A stretch of DNA of 64,000 nucleotides, from contig JBAQQB010000044.1 in the NCBI GenBank assembly GCA_049306275.1, positions 62,001 through 126,000 on the forward strand, written 5' to 3'. Within the stretch, counting starts at the first letter, position 1. Every line of letters begins with the position of its first letter. This document shows positions 51,192 through 60,197 of the stretch, piece after piece. The position numbers were made by a program, and so were the translations under genes. The notes under the pieces are model-generated. The model did not search any database. It had not been told where the DNA came from and was given only the letters and a program-made list of their open reading frames with translations. The stretch is from JADJTT01 sp049306275 (GTDB taxonomy: Bacteria; Bacteroidota; Bacteroidia; Chitinophagales; Saprospiraceae).

Positions 51192-52456
51192 TATCTGGTA
51201 GCGTTTGGGTTTTCAAAAAGGAGGGCGATGCCCTGTCCCCCGCCGATGCAGGCCGAGGCGATGCCGTAGCGCACCTGGCGGGCGGCCATTTCCCTGGCCA
51301 GGGTGAGGCTGAGCCGGGTTCCGGTGGCCGCGAGGGGATGGCCCAGGGCGATGGCGCCGCCGTTGACGTTGCAGCGGCTGCGGTCGAGCCCGAGTTCGCG
51401 TTCGCAGCCGAGGTATTGGGCGGCGAATGCCTCGTTGATTTCGATCAGCCCGATATCCCCGAGGGAGAGTTCTGTCATTTCAAGTAGCAGGCGGATGGCA
51501 GGCACGGGACCCAGGCCCATGACCCGGGGGTCGATCGCCGAGGTTGCCGAGGCGGCGACGCGGGCGAGGGGGCGGAGGTTGTGCGCTCGCACCACATCGC
51601 CGCTGGCGACGACCACCGAAGCGGCGCCGTCGACGATCCCGCTGGAGTTGCCCGCGGTTTGGACGCCGTCGGGAGCGAAGACGGGCGTGAGTTTCGCCAT
51701 GGCTTCCGGGTCTGATGGCCGCGCGTTTTCATCGGTGGCAAAATCTTTGGTTTTCGGAGGCAGGGAGACCTTCCGGGGCCTGAGGCCGGGGACCTCGAAA
51801 ACGGCTGAGTTCATTTTGACTATTTCGCCTTCAAAAAATCCCCGGGCATGGGCGGCGGTATACCTTTCGAGCGAGGAGTGCGCGTATTCGTCGGCATCGG
51901 AGCGGGAGATGCCATATTGTTTGGCGACGTTTTCCGCGGTGCAGCCCATGGGAACGGCGGCGGTGTCGTTGAGCGCCTCCCAGAGCATGTCTACGAAGCC
52001 GTGTTTTCCCAGCGGGTAGCCCATGCGGTTGCCAAAGGCGGCGGTGGGGGAGAGTGTCATGTTTTCGGCGCCCCCGCAGAGGGCTGTTTGGGCCTTGCCC
52101 AGCGCGATCTGTTCGGCGCCGGCTACGATCGTTTCAAAGCCTGACCCGCAGATACGCTGCACCAGCGCTGCCGGCACGGTTTGGGGTATCCCCGAGTAGA
52201 GCCCTATGTGGCGGGGCAGGAAATAGGCGTCGGGCGAGCTTTGTCCGATATTCGCGTAAAAAATTTGGTCGATATCATGAGGGGCCAATCCCGATTTTTC
52301 GATGGCGGCCCGGGAGGCATAAACGCCCAAATCTGTGGGCGAAATGCGGCCCAGGGCGCCGCAGAGCTTGCCGAAAGGCGTGCGGGCGCCGTTCACCAAA
52401 AAGATGTCGTCGTAAGTGATGCCAAATCCCTTTTCCTTGTGCCTGAATGCTTTCAC
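51191..52456 (-). CDS. Thiolase (acetyl-CoA acyltransferase)
   Basis: 421 aa. Catalytic Cys in RICGSGFETIVAGAEQI, the INEAFAAQYLG motif, His in NVNGGAIALGHPLAATGTR, and the C-terminal CIGGGQGIALLFE Cys/Gly motif. In this operon it would cleave 3-oxopimelyl-CoA to glutaryl-CoA and acetyl-CoA. Confidence 0.93.
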   Translation of the reverse strand: MKAFRHKEKGFGITYDDIFLVNGARTPFGKLCGALGRISPTDLGVYASRAAIEKSGLAPHDIDQIFYANIGQSSPDAYFLPRHIGLYSGIPQTVPAALVQRICGSGFETIVAGAEQIALGKAQTALCGGAENMTLSPTAAFGNRMGYPLGKHGFVDMLWEALNDTAAVPMGCTAENVAKQYGISRSDADEYAHSSLERYTAAHARGFFEGEIVKMNSAVFEVPGLRPRKVSLPPKTKDFATDENARPSDPEAMAKLTPVFAPDGVQTAGNSSGIVDGAASVVVASGDVVRAHNLRPLARVAASATSAIDPRVMGLGPVPAIRLLLEMTELSLGDIGLIEINEAFAAQYLGCERELGLDRSRCNVNGGAIALGHPLAATGTRLSLTLAREMAARQVRYGIASACIGGGQGIALLFENPNATR

Positions 52457-52466
52457 AGAAAATGTC

Positions 52467-54485
52467 TTATTGGTGAATAAAGGGAGCCGGCGATTTGGGC
52501 CCCTTGGTTTTGAAATTTTCGAGGCCGATCTTCATGTCCCGGGTTTGCATACATTCGCCGAAGAGGGCCGACTCCAGGGCCAGGCCTTCTTCCAGGGTGA
52601 GGGAATAGCCGCCATAGATGCTCTTGACCAGTATCTCGTCGATTTTTTTGCTGAGATGGCTGATATCTATGGGTTTGGGGCCTTCTAAGGCGCGAAGCGG
52701 CGCCGGCGAAAGGTTTTTTGCCTGTTTCCTGCCTGCCGCGATATCAAGGGCCAGAGCGGCCGCATCGGCCAGGAGGTCTTCGCCTGCTTCCTGGTCGAGA
52801 TAGCCGATGGCGAGGGCTTCCTGCAGCCCGACCTGGCGGCCGGTGCGCAGGATTTCTGCGGCAGCCTCTATGCCGATCAGGCGGGGCAGGCGCTGGGTGC
52901 CTCCGGCGCCGGGGATAAAGCCGAGGTTGACTTCGGGCTGGCAGAAAACGACGGAGAGGCCCTTCCTGGCGATGCGGGCGGTGCATGCCATGGCCAGCTC
53001 GCTCCCTCCGCCGAAGGCGAAGCCGTTGAGCGCGCATACCACCGGTTTGGGGAAAGCGGCAATGTAGTTGAGGGCCGCCTGGAAGTCGTGTGAATTTTGC
53101 ACGCCTTCCTCCGGGGTGTTCAGCGAAGTGATCATTTGCAGGTCTGCCCCTGATACGAAGGCCTTGGTTCCGAAGCCTGTGATCACGGCTGCCTGGATGC
53201 CGGGGTCGCCTTCCGCCTCTTCAAGCGCCTCCTGTATCTGAGCCAGGACTTCCAGGTTGAGCGCGTTCATGACCTTGGGCCGGCGGATGGTGAGCAAGAG
53301 CACGCCATTTTTACGGCTCCTGATTATATCCTGAACGTTCCATCCCCCGGCGGTCCGGGCGTGTTGGAGGGAATGGGGAAAGGGGAACTCCGGGTTTTCG
53401 GTGCAGAATGCTTCGACCAATCCGATGGTCTTGCCTATGCCGATCCTGTTCATGAAGGAAAGCGGCGGCTTGATAACGAGGGCTATTTCGCAGGCCATGT
53501 TCAGATCGCTGGCACAGATGATGCCGGTGTCGAGGATGAAGCCGCACAGTGCGAAATAAGCGCCCTGGAAGATTTCGGTAAGGCGTGATTCCTGTTCCGG
53601 GTTCAGGGTGACGGTTTCCCCCCGCTGGGCGGTATTCCAGGGTTCTTTCAGGCGGGTTTTTTCGGAAAGGAGGGCCGGGGTCTTGAACCAGGGCAACTCG
53701 ATGCGGCCCAGTTCGTCGAGCCCGTGCGCCGTGATGGGGTTGCCTCCGGTGAGGTTGAGGGCGGTAAAGGGGCCGACGCCGAGGCCAAGGGCTTTGACGG
53801 CCGCGGCATCGATCTCTTTTTCCGTGCCCAGTCCTCGTTCCAGGCAGGTGATGGCGACCTGGCAGAGCCCTTCGAAGATGGGGTCAATGGCGTAGCCATA
53901 AGCGCTTTTCACCCGGACAGGTATTTTCCCGATCGATTCGTAAAAAGAAAGAAGCCAGTCCGCGATCTCGCCGTCTGTCTGTTCCCCGGGAACGATTTCG
54001 ACGACAGGGTTGATCTCGGCGGGGAAAAAATAATGGGCGACTAGGCACCGCCGTTTTTTGCCGGCATTGCGGAAGATCACTTCCGGTTGCATGTGGGAGG
54101 AGTTGGACAGAAAGATGCAATCGCCGTCCGCGATTTGTTCCACTTTCCGGAAGATGGCGTCTTTGACGCCTTCGTCTTCGGTCGCCGCCTCCACGACGAT
54201 ACTTGCCCCGCGGATTTCTTCGTAATCGAGCGTAAACCCGATAGCCTGGCGGATATTTTCGGCTTGATCGGGTTTAAAGGCTCCTGATGCGAGGCCCTTG
54301 CCGATCTTGGCTTCGGTTTTTTTCGCCGCCGCCTCCAGCGCCCCGGCCGAAATATCGACCACGACGACCCGGACCTGGTAGGGTGAGAGAGATTTGGCAA
54401 AGTGCAGGGCGATATCGGGGCCTATTTGGCCGGCGCCAATTACCGCGATTTTTTCAATATTCCGGTTTTTAAAGCGATAGGACAT
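52467..54485 (-). CDS. 3-hydroxyacyl-CoA dehydrogenase / enoyl-CoA hydratase fusion (HAD first)
   Basis: 672 aa. The NAD-binding HAD domain comes first (IAVIGAGQIGPDIALHFAKS, residues ~12-31; LSNSSHMQPE; HYFFPAEINPVVEIVPG), then the HAD C-terminal helices. An enoyl-CoA hydratase domain follows from ~400 (AVITGFGTKAFVSGADLQMI, ALNGFAFGGGSELAMACTARIA, LGFIPGAGGTQRLPRLIG). This is the reverse of FadB/FadJ order. It could serve 3-hydroxypimelyl-CoA oxidation and later glutaryl/crotonyl-CoA steps. It lies 10 bp upstream of the thiolase. Confidence 0.92.
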   Translation of the reverse strand: MSYRFKNRNIEKIAVIGAGQIGPDIALHFAKSLSPYQVRVVVVDISAGALEAAAKKTEAKIGKGLASGAFKPDQAENIRQAIGFTLDYEEIRGASIVVEAATEDEGVKDAIFRKVEQIADGDCIFLSNSSHMQPEVIFRNAGKKRRCLVAHYFFPAEINPVVEIVPGEQTDGEIADWLLSFYESIGKIPVRVKSAYGYAIDPIFEGLCQVAITCLERGLGTEKEIDAAAVKALGLGVGPFTALNLTGGNPITAHGLDELGRIELPWFKTPALLSEKTRLKEPWNTAQRGETVTLNPEQESRLTEIFQGAYFALCGFILDTGIICASDLNMACEIALVIKPPLSFMNRIGIGKTIGLVEAFCTENPEFPFPHSLQHARTAGGWNVQDIIRSRKNGVLLLTIRRPKVMNALNLEVLAQIQEALEEAEGDPGIQAAVITGFGTKAFVSGADLQMITSLNTPEEGVQNSHDFQAALNYIAAFPKPVVCALNGFAFGGGSELAMACTARIARKGLSVVFCQPEVNLGFIPGAGGTQRLPRLIGIEAAAEILRTGRQVGLQEALAIGYLDQEAGEDLLADAAALALDIAAGRKQAKNLSPAPLRALEGPKPIDISHLSKKIDEILVKSIYGGYSLTLEEGLALESALFGECMQTRDMKIGLENFKTKGPKSPAPFIHQ

Positions 54486-54488
54486 AGA

Positions 54489-56348
54489 TCAATGCGATTC
54501 GTTTTGGATTTCTTTGCGCCTGGGCTCCGGCTCCGGTTTGGCCAGGCGCTGGAATGCGTTTTGGGCGAGGATGGCAGCGCCGAGGGAAACGGTGAACTGA
54601 GGCATGGGCAAAATCTCCATTTTCTTGTCGAAGATTTCGTTGAGCATGGTTTTGAGGTAGGGGTGATAGGCCGCGATGCCTCCGATCATGTAGGTAGGGA
54701 TGCCGGGATCGAGGCGCATTTTGGCGATTTTTCCCGCGATGGACAGATAGATGCCCCGGGCGATGTCTTCGGGGGGCATACCTTCGAACAGCCAGTTCAT
54801 GATCTCTGTTTTGGCGAATACGGTGCAGAAGCTGTTGAGGGGTTTGTCATAGGTGGAATGGGCCGCCAGCGTGCTCATTTCCGCTACGCTGATCTGGGCC
54901 CGTTCGGCGATTTCGGAGAGAAAAGCGCCTGTTCCCGCGGCGCATTTGTCGTTCATATAAAAATTATCGACGTTGCCGCGCTGGTCGCAGCGGATGATCT
55001 TGATATCCTCCCCTCCAATATCCAGGATATTTTTTTCGCCGGGGTAGTCGCGGGAGACGGCCGCGGCAGCGCAATTGATTTCAGTTTTTACGATGTCGGT
55101 ATCGGGGAAGTGCCTGCGGCCGTAGCCCGTGGCGCAGCTGTAGCGGATGCCGAAGCTGGAGTTGATGGCTTGCATGACGTTTTGCTGCCCTTTCCTGTCG
55201 TTGCCGGAGGAGCGCAGCACATAGTGGAACAAGGCTTTGCCTGCCTCATCGATCACGGTAAATTTGGAAAAAGCGGAGCCCAGGTCTATACCCAGAAAAC
55301 ATTCGGTATTTTTATAAGCGCCCGGCCCGGCGTGTTTGTCGACCATGCCTTTGTCGAGTATCCGCCGGTTGACCTGTGCGGCAGCGCCGGGGATGCGGTT
55401 GGAGATGTTCTTATTGGTCATGGCCTTGACCATATTGGTAAAGGAGAGGTTGAGCGAGGTGCGGACGTAGTGTTTGCGGCCGTAAGCAACGATTTTCCCA
55501 TTGAAATAGTCGATTTCGGTAGGCCGGTTGTGGATCAGGTCGAGGGCGAGGGAGGGGAAATGATCGCCGCCCTTTTTCAGGTAGCGCAGGCAGCGGCGCA
55601 GGAAATCGTCGGGAAAGCGGATTTTTTCGTGTTCGGCCACCACCATGGCCTCGGAGATGATCTGTTCGATGAGTTCGACGGTGTCGGGGTCGGCCATAGC
55701 TTCCGCCATGGTCAGGCGGCCCACGCCGCAAAGGGCGCTGAGGGAAGCGTTGAGGGTGGTTTTTTCCCAGCTTCTTCTCAGGATTTCCGCGGCGTCGGCG
55801 AAGTGGGTTTCGAGTTGGACGCTGCTGAGCAGGCCGGCGAGGAGTCTGGCTTTTTCCGGGCAGGCGTCGTTTGGCGAACCCGCATAGTTGGGCGGTTGGA
55901 AGAAGTTGACCTTGACCACGTTGGGGGAGAGCAGCGCTCCGCCCCAGTTGAGCACCATGCGCAGTGTTTTCGATTCGCCAAAGGAATCGGCCAGGAGGTC
56001 TTCTACGTCGATGCCGTTCATGGCGGCTACAACGTGCAGTTTTTCTGAATGGAGCCCGGCGCAGTCTTCCAGGGCCCCCGGTATCTGATAGGATTTTACG
56101 GCGAAGACGAGGAAGTCGAGGTCGAGCCCGGCCATTTCGGCCGCGGAGGCGAAAACCTTGCCGAAGGAGGCCCTGGCCTGGATGGCGCCTTCAAGGACGA
56201 TACCTTCTTCCAGTATTTTGTTGCGCTTGACTTCGTTGCGCACGCAGAGGGCTACGTCGCACCCGGCCTCCCGGAATTTGACGGCCAGGATGGCGCCCAC
56301 GGGTCCCAGCCCGATGATCCCGATTTTCGTTTGTGCTGCGTTTTCCAT
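54489..56348 (-). CDS. Ketopantoate-reductase-like domain fused to a BcrA/HgdC-type ATPase activator
   Basis: 619 aa from ATG 56348. Residues 1-~330 are a PanE/ApbA-like dehydrogenase: GLGPVGAI (13-20), conserved Lys in SWEKTTLNAS (K196), RPTEIDYFNGKIV (275-287). From ~350 an ASKHA ATPase of the BadF/BcrA/HgdC family follows: GIDLGSAFSK, DIGGEDIK (443-450), DKCAAGTGAF and SFCTVFAKTEI. C469 and C508 are 39 residues apart, the spacing of the bridging [4Fe-4S] ligands in HgdC, BcrA and BcrD here. So the ATPase half looks functional. The fusion is unusual; its start abuts the HgdB-like gene, its likely target. NAD(P)-linked chemistry of the first domain is inferred. Confidence 0.9.
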   Translation of the reverse strand: MENAAQTKIGIIGLGPVGAILAVKFREAGCDVALCVRNEVKRNKILEEGIVLEGAIQARASFGKVFASAAEMAGLDLDFLVFAVKSYQIPGALEDCAGLHSEKLHVVAAMNGIDVEDLLADSFGESKTLRMVLNWGGALLSPNVVKVNFFQPPNYAGSPNDACPEKARLLAGLLSSVQLETHFADAAEILRRSWEKTTLNASLSALCGVGRLTMAEAMADPDTVELIEQIISEAMVVAEHEKIRFPDDFLRRCLRYLKKGGDHFPSLALDLIHNRPTEIDYFNGKIVAYGRKHYVRTSLNLSFTNMVKAMTNKNISNRIPGAAAQVNRRILDKGMVDKHAGPGAYKNTECFLGIDLGSAFSKFTVIDEAGKALFHYVLRSSGNDRKGQQNVMQAINSSFGIRYSCATGYGRRHFPDTDIVKTEINCAAAAVSRDYPGEKNILDIGGEDIKIIRCDQRGNVDNFYMNDKCAAGTGAFLSEIAERAQISVAEMSTLAAHSTYDKPLNSFCTVFAKTEIMNWLFEGMPPEDIARGIYLSIAGKIAKMRLDPGIPTYMIGGIAAYHPYLKTMLNEIFDKKMEILPMPQFTVSLGAAILAQNAFQRLAKPEPEPRRKEIQNESH

Positions 56349-57565
56349 CAGGCAAACATTTTGTTGTTCTCCAACTGCTCGAGGAAGGTCTCGACCCGCG
56401 TGATGGTCTGGCCTTCGGAAAAGAAGCGCAGGTCGCACAGATCGCCTTCGACGACCAGGGCGGGTACGCCCGTTGCCTCCCGCAGTCTCTGGGGCATGCC
56501 GAAACGGGAGTTGGAGTTGTTGAAGCAGGTCTTGCTGTCGTGATAGACGATGCCGTCGATGCGGTACTCGCGGAACCAATTGGCGAGCATCTTCATTTTG
56601 GCTTGCTCGCTCCGGTTGATGAAAATTTCCGTGTAGGCCCTGGCCGTAGAATTCCAGGGGTCGTTTTCGTCGAACTGGTCGAAAATCCAGCTGCTGCAAT
56701 AGGTCGAAGCGACCACGGCTGCGCCGCTGGCGGCAAACAGGTCGCTCATCATGCGCAGCTTGCCCCAGATCGGCATGCCTTCCCAGAAGATGCGGGCCTG
56801 GACCCGGGGCAGGATGCCGGCGCCGTTGCGGATGTTTTCTTCCAGTTCATCGAGCAGCAGTGCGTAATAGTCCTTGGCCCGCTGGTCGCCTCTGAGCACT
56901 ACGATAGGCCCCATGTGGATGGCGGCGTCGAAGAAGCTGATGGGCGGCAGGGGCGCGGTGGCGGTGCGGAGCACTTTCTGCCACAACAAGGTCGCTTCCT
57001 TGCTGAGCCTGACCGTTTCGCGGAAGCGGTCGATATCGAAACGCTGCCCACTGGCTTGCTCGCACAGCGGGATCAGCCTCCTGAATTGCGTGGCGACCAG
57101 GGCGATCTCATCCTGCGTGACTTCGTCGAGGTGCCGGGGCGGATGAATGCCCGCGATGGGGCACTGGAAATGTTGTGCGTAGAAGTGGAACCAGTCTTCC
57201 ACTTCCCTGCACTGGTTGGTGTTGTAAACGATTAAATCGGGTTTTGGAACTCCCTCCATGCCATAATGAGCCTGGAGCGGGGAGGATTTTTTCAGAAACG
57301 CGCCGATATCGGAGGTGGTGTAGGAGCAGGCATGGCCCGAATACCCGCATTTGACCGCTTCGGGAATGTTGTCCATGGCGGTGCGGGTCGCGCCGAGCAG
57401 GGCGCCGTGGTTTTCGGGGAAGTAGACCTCGAAGCCGAAAGAGCGCAGCAACTCGGCGGGGCCCACGCTGGTGCACCAGGCGATTTTTTTTCCGCTTCCA
57501 TCCAGCGAGCGGAAGTAAGCGCCCATGATTTCCTTCATCCGTTCAGTCGATCTGATCTTGTACAT
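56348..57565 (-). CDS. Second BcrC/HgdB-like reductase/dehydratase subunit
   Basis: 405 aa of the 2-hydroxyglutaryl-CoA dehydratase D-component family. Conserved Cys positions: C31 (IAWCTSVGPAELLRSFGFEVY), C80 (YSGHACSYTTSDIGAF), C119, C290 (STYCSSWIF), C347 (DSKTCFNNSN) and the C-terminal EGDLCDLRFFSEGQTITRVETFLEQL. It is closer to the HgdB/C dehydratase type than to the bcrB and bcrC genes in this window. Only one such subunit occurs here, so it may act as a homodimer or pair with another protein. Its gene shares one base with the activator fusion and overlaps the ligase gene by 23 bp. Substrate unknown. Confidence 0.85.
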   Translation of the reverse strand: MYKIRSTERMKEIMGAYFRSLDGSGKKIAWCTSVGPAELLRSFGFEVYFPENHGALLGATRTAMDNIPEAVKCGYSGHACSYTTSDIGAFLKKSSPLQAHYGMEGVPKPDLIVYNTNQCREVEDWFHFYAQHFQCPIAGIHPPRHLDEVTQDEIALVATQFRRLIPLCEQASGQRFDIDRFRETVRLSKEATLLWQKVLRTATAPLPPISFFDAAIHMGPIVVLRGDQRAKDYYALLLDELEENIRNGAGILPRVQARIFWEGMPIWGKLRMMSDLFAASGAAVVASTYCSSWIFDQFDENDPWNSTARAYTEIFINRSEQAKMKMLANWFREYRIDGIVYHDSKTCFNNSNSRFGMPQRLREATGVPALVVEGDLCDLRFFSEGQTITRVETFLEQLENNKMFA

Positions 57566-59294
57566 GGGCAGGTTTTTTTTGCGGAGCCAGTTCGATGACG
57601 TACACTTCTTCGCCGACGGGCACGTTGCCGCCGTATAGGTTGAGCAGGTGGTCGCGGTATTTTTCGAGCACTTTGCCGGGGGCCACCTTCATAGACGGGG
57701 TCAGCGTCTGGTCGTCGAGCGACAGTTCGCCGAGTATCAATGCCGCGGACTTGATCTTGGAAAATTTCTGGCCGATGCTTTTGTTGGCGATTTCGAGGCA
57801 GCCGGTCATGCACCGGCCCAGTTCGTTGAGGTTTCGGGGGCAGAAGCAGCCATGCCTGGGGGTAAGTTCGTAGCTGGGCTGGTCGAAGAGCTTGGGGTTG
57901 GGGAAGATGAGGGCGACCGGATAGTCTTGCCCATTGCCGGAGACCACTACGTACTGCACGTAGTGGCATTTGAGTTCGATGGCGCGTTCCAGGTCGGAGG
58001 GGATCACTTTTTCTCCGTTCGACAGCTTGAAAATGCGGTCTTTGCGGGAGATGAGGTAGAGTCCCTTCGCAGAGAGCCGCCCCACGTCGCCGGTCCGGTA
58101 CCAGCCATCGGAGGTAAAAGCGCTGGCGTTGGCTTCTTCGTTGCGGTAATAGCCGGTCATGACATTGGGGCCTTTGACCTGTATTTCGCCGTCTTCGGCG
58201 ATGCGCAGGCTGATGCCGGGGATGGGTTTACCCACCAGTCCGGGCTCTCTTTTAAGGGAGGGGTCGGTGAGGGTACAGCAGGGTGAGGTTTCGGTCAGGC
58301 CCCAACCTTCTATGACCGGTATGCCCCGGTCTTCGAATTCGAGGGAGATACGTTCAGGCAGGGAGGCCGCAGCGGTGAAGATGAACCGCAGGCCGGAGTT
58401 GAAGAGGATATTTTCGGCCTCGGGGCTTTGCCGCGCCAGGTCGAACAGGCTCTGGTAGACTCTCGGCACGCTGAAGAACACGGTGGGCCGTACTTGTTGC
58501 CAGTTGTCGAATATGCTCTCGGGTTCTTTGCCGTAGCTGCTCTCCAGCGAGTAGGCCGCGCCGTTGTAAAGGGCGGAGAATAGTTCGAAGATACCGCCGA
58601 AGCTATGGTGCCAGGGCAGGTAGGAGAGGAAGCGGTCGCGTTCGGAAATGCCGAGCACTTTGGCCAGCGCCGCTTGCTGCGACAGGATGTTCTGGTGGGT
58701 GAGCTGCACGCACTTGGGCGTTCCCATGGTGCCGGAGGTGTACATGTTGAGGCAAATGGTCTGCGGCGGCAGGTCTTTGCCCGGGAATGCGAAATCGGCT
58801 GGCGCCGGTTTGAGCAGGTGGCTGAAGGGAGTGGTGGCGGCATGCCGTTCGCTGTCGTTGAAGATAAAAATCTGTCTTATCTGGGGAATGGCCCCCGTGT
58901 TGGCCATTTGGGTATCGCTTTCGACGGCCAGCCAGTTGGCGTCGGAGTGGTTGATGAGCAGTTCAGCGGTTTTTTCTTTAAAATGGGCAAAGATGGGCAC
59001 GGCGATGCCGCCGCAGGCCATGACGGCCAGCTCGGTTTCCAGCATTTGCAGGCAATTGCGGGAGAAAATGACCATCTTGTCGCCCGGTGAAAACCCTCTT
59101 TCCTGCAGATTCCAGGCTATATTCCGGATATCCGTGAAGCAATCCTGCCAGGAGATGCCCCGGTATTGCCCTTCCGCGTCTTTTTCCGCGAATACCGTTT
59201 TGTCGTGAAAACGGCGGGCATTTCTCGCCAGCAGGGTAGAGACGTTGGGGAGAATTTCGTCCATGGCAGTTTGGGCGTGCAGTTCTTTCATCAT
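57543..59294 (-). CDS. AMP-forming acyl/aryl-CoA ligase with a Cys cluster
   Basis: 583 aa ANL-superfamily ligase: MYTSGTMGTPK (184-194), EGWGLTET (329-336), GDVGRL and the adenylation Lys in LTPSMKV (K536). Overall it resembles long-chain acyl-CoA synthetases more than classical benzoate-CoA ligases. An insertion near 478-505 has C483, C485, C495 and C499 (GCFCPRN, GRCMTGC), uncommon in the family and possibly metal-binding. Candidate activating enzyme for an aromatic or alicyclic acid in this operon; substrate not determinable. Start ATG 59294 (alternative 59291). Confidence 0.9.
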   Translation of the reverse strand: MMKELHAQTAMDEILPNVSTLLARNARRFHDKTVFAEKDAEGQYRGISWQDCFTDIRNIAWNLQERGFSPGDKMVIFSRNCLQMLETELAVMACGGIAVPIFAHFKEKTAELLINHSDANWLAVESDTQMANTGAIPQIRQIFIFNDSERHAATTPFSHLLKPAPADFAFPGKDLPPQTICLNMYTSGTMGTPKCVQLTHQNILSQQAALAKVLGISERDRFLSYLPWHHSFGGIFELFSALYNGAAYSLESSYGKEPESIFDNWQQVRPTVFFSVPRVYQSLFDLARQSPEAENILFNSGLRFIFTAAASLPERISLEFEDRGIPVIEGWGLTETSPCCTLTDPSLKREPGLVGKPIPGISLRIAEDGEIQVKGPNVMTGYYRNEEANASAFTSDGWYRTGDVGRLSAKGLYLISRKDRIFKLSNGEKVIPSDLERAIELKCHYVQYVVVSGNGQDYPVALIFPNPKLFDQPSYELTPRHGCFCPRNLNELGRCMTGCLEIANKSIGQKFSKIKSAALILGELSLDDQTLTPSMKVAPGKVLEKYRDHLLNLYGGNVPVGEEVYVIELAPQKKPAHVQDQID

Positions 59295-59312
59295 TTTCTG
59301 ATTTAGAAAGCG

Positions 59313-60179
59313 TTACACAATTTGCATAGAGGGCAGCGCGGTTTTTTCTTTGAGTTTAAAATAGCGGAACCCGCCCCACAATGCGGCGCCGATGGCTCCG
59401 GAGTAGATGGCATCGGGGTGGGAGATGAATTCGAGGTTGCCTTTTTTGTTTTCCGCGGCCAATTCGCGGATAGCCTGGATCATGCCCACATTCATTCCCA
59501 TGCCTCCAACCAGGGCGACGGGCGATTCGGCGCGCAGGGAGCCCAGGAGCTTGATGACGCGCTGCGCGATGGAGATGTTGATGCCCTTGACGATATTGGG
59601 CGTGGACAATCCTTTGGATACCAGGTTGATGACGTCGGTTTCGGCCAGTACGGCGCAAATGCCGGAGGGCACTTCCGGTTTTTCGGCTTTGAGGGATATC
59701 TCGCCGACTTCTTCCACGGCGAGCCCCAGGTAACGGGAGATGTTTTCGATAAACTGGCCGGAGCCGGAAGCGCATTGGCCGGTCATTTTGTAGTCGAGCA
59801 CTTTTCCGCGGGGGTCGGTTTTGATGGCCCGCACATAGAGGCCTCCCATGTCGACCACCGTTTTTGCGCCCGGAGCGAAAAAGATACCGCCCCTGGCATG
59901 AGAGGTCATGCTGTAAAAGTGGCCGGTTTTCCTTTCCACCATCTCCCCTTCGCCGGTGGAGGCGAGGTAGGCGATATCGCGGCCATAGTCCAGGTTATTG
60001 CGTTGGAGCACCATGTCTACGGTTTCCCGGGCCACGTCTTTTGGGTCGCGCTTCCTGATTTTTTCAGTTTGCTTGTCGATCAGGCGGTGGCCGGAAGCGA
60101 GGGGATCGTAGCTCATCAGCGCTACCTTTACATAGCTGCCGCCTACGTCGGCGCCCATTGTATAGATTGGCTGTTGCAT
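59313..60179 (-). CDS. bcrD: Benzoyl-CoA reductase subunit D (ATPase)
   Basis: 288 aa, the size of BcrD. ASKHA ATPase motifs: MGADVGGSYVKVAL, VDMGGLYVRAIK and LVGGMGMNVGM. Cluster Cys in GQCASGSGQF and SGICAVLAETD are 39 residues apart. With BcrA it hydrolyses ATP to drive low-potential electrons into the BcrBC site. Order bcrC-B-A-D equals that of Thauera aromatica. Confidence 0.94.
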   Translation of the reverse strand: MQQPIYTMGADVGGSYVKVALMSYDPLASGHRLIDKQTEKIRKRDPKDVARETVDMVLQRNNLDYGRDIAYLASTGEGEMVERKTGHFYSMTSHARGGIFFAPGAKTVVDMGGLYVRAIKTDPRGKVLDYKMTGQCASGSGQFIENISRYLGLAVEEVGEISLKAEKPEVPSGICAVLAETDVINLVSKGLSTPNIVKGINISIAQRVIKLLGSLRAESPVALVGGMGMNVGMIQAIRELAAENKKGNLEFISHPDAIYSGAIGAALWGGFRYFKLKEKTALPSMQIV

Positions 60180-60197
60180 GTTTTGTCTTTTGTTTGT

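Noticed and set aside
56348..57565. Calling the HgdB-like gene a duplicate bcrC
   Set aside because: Its Cys pattern and C-terminal EGDLCDLRFFSEGQ region fit the 2-hydroxyacyl-CoA dehydratase type better than the BcrC in this window.
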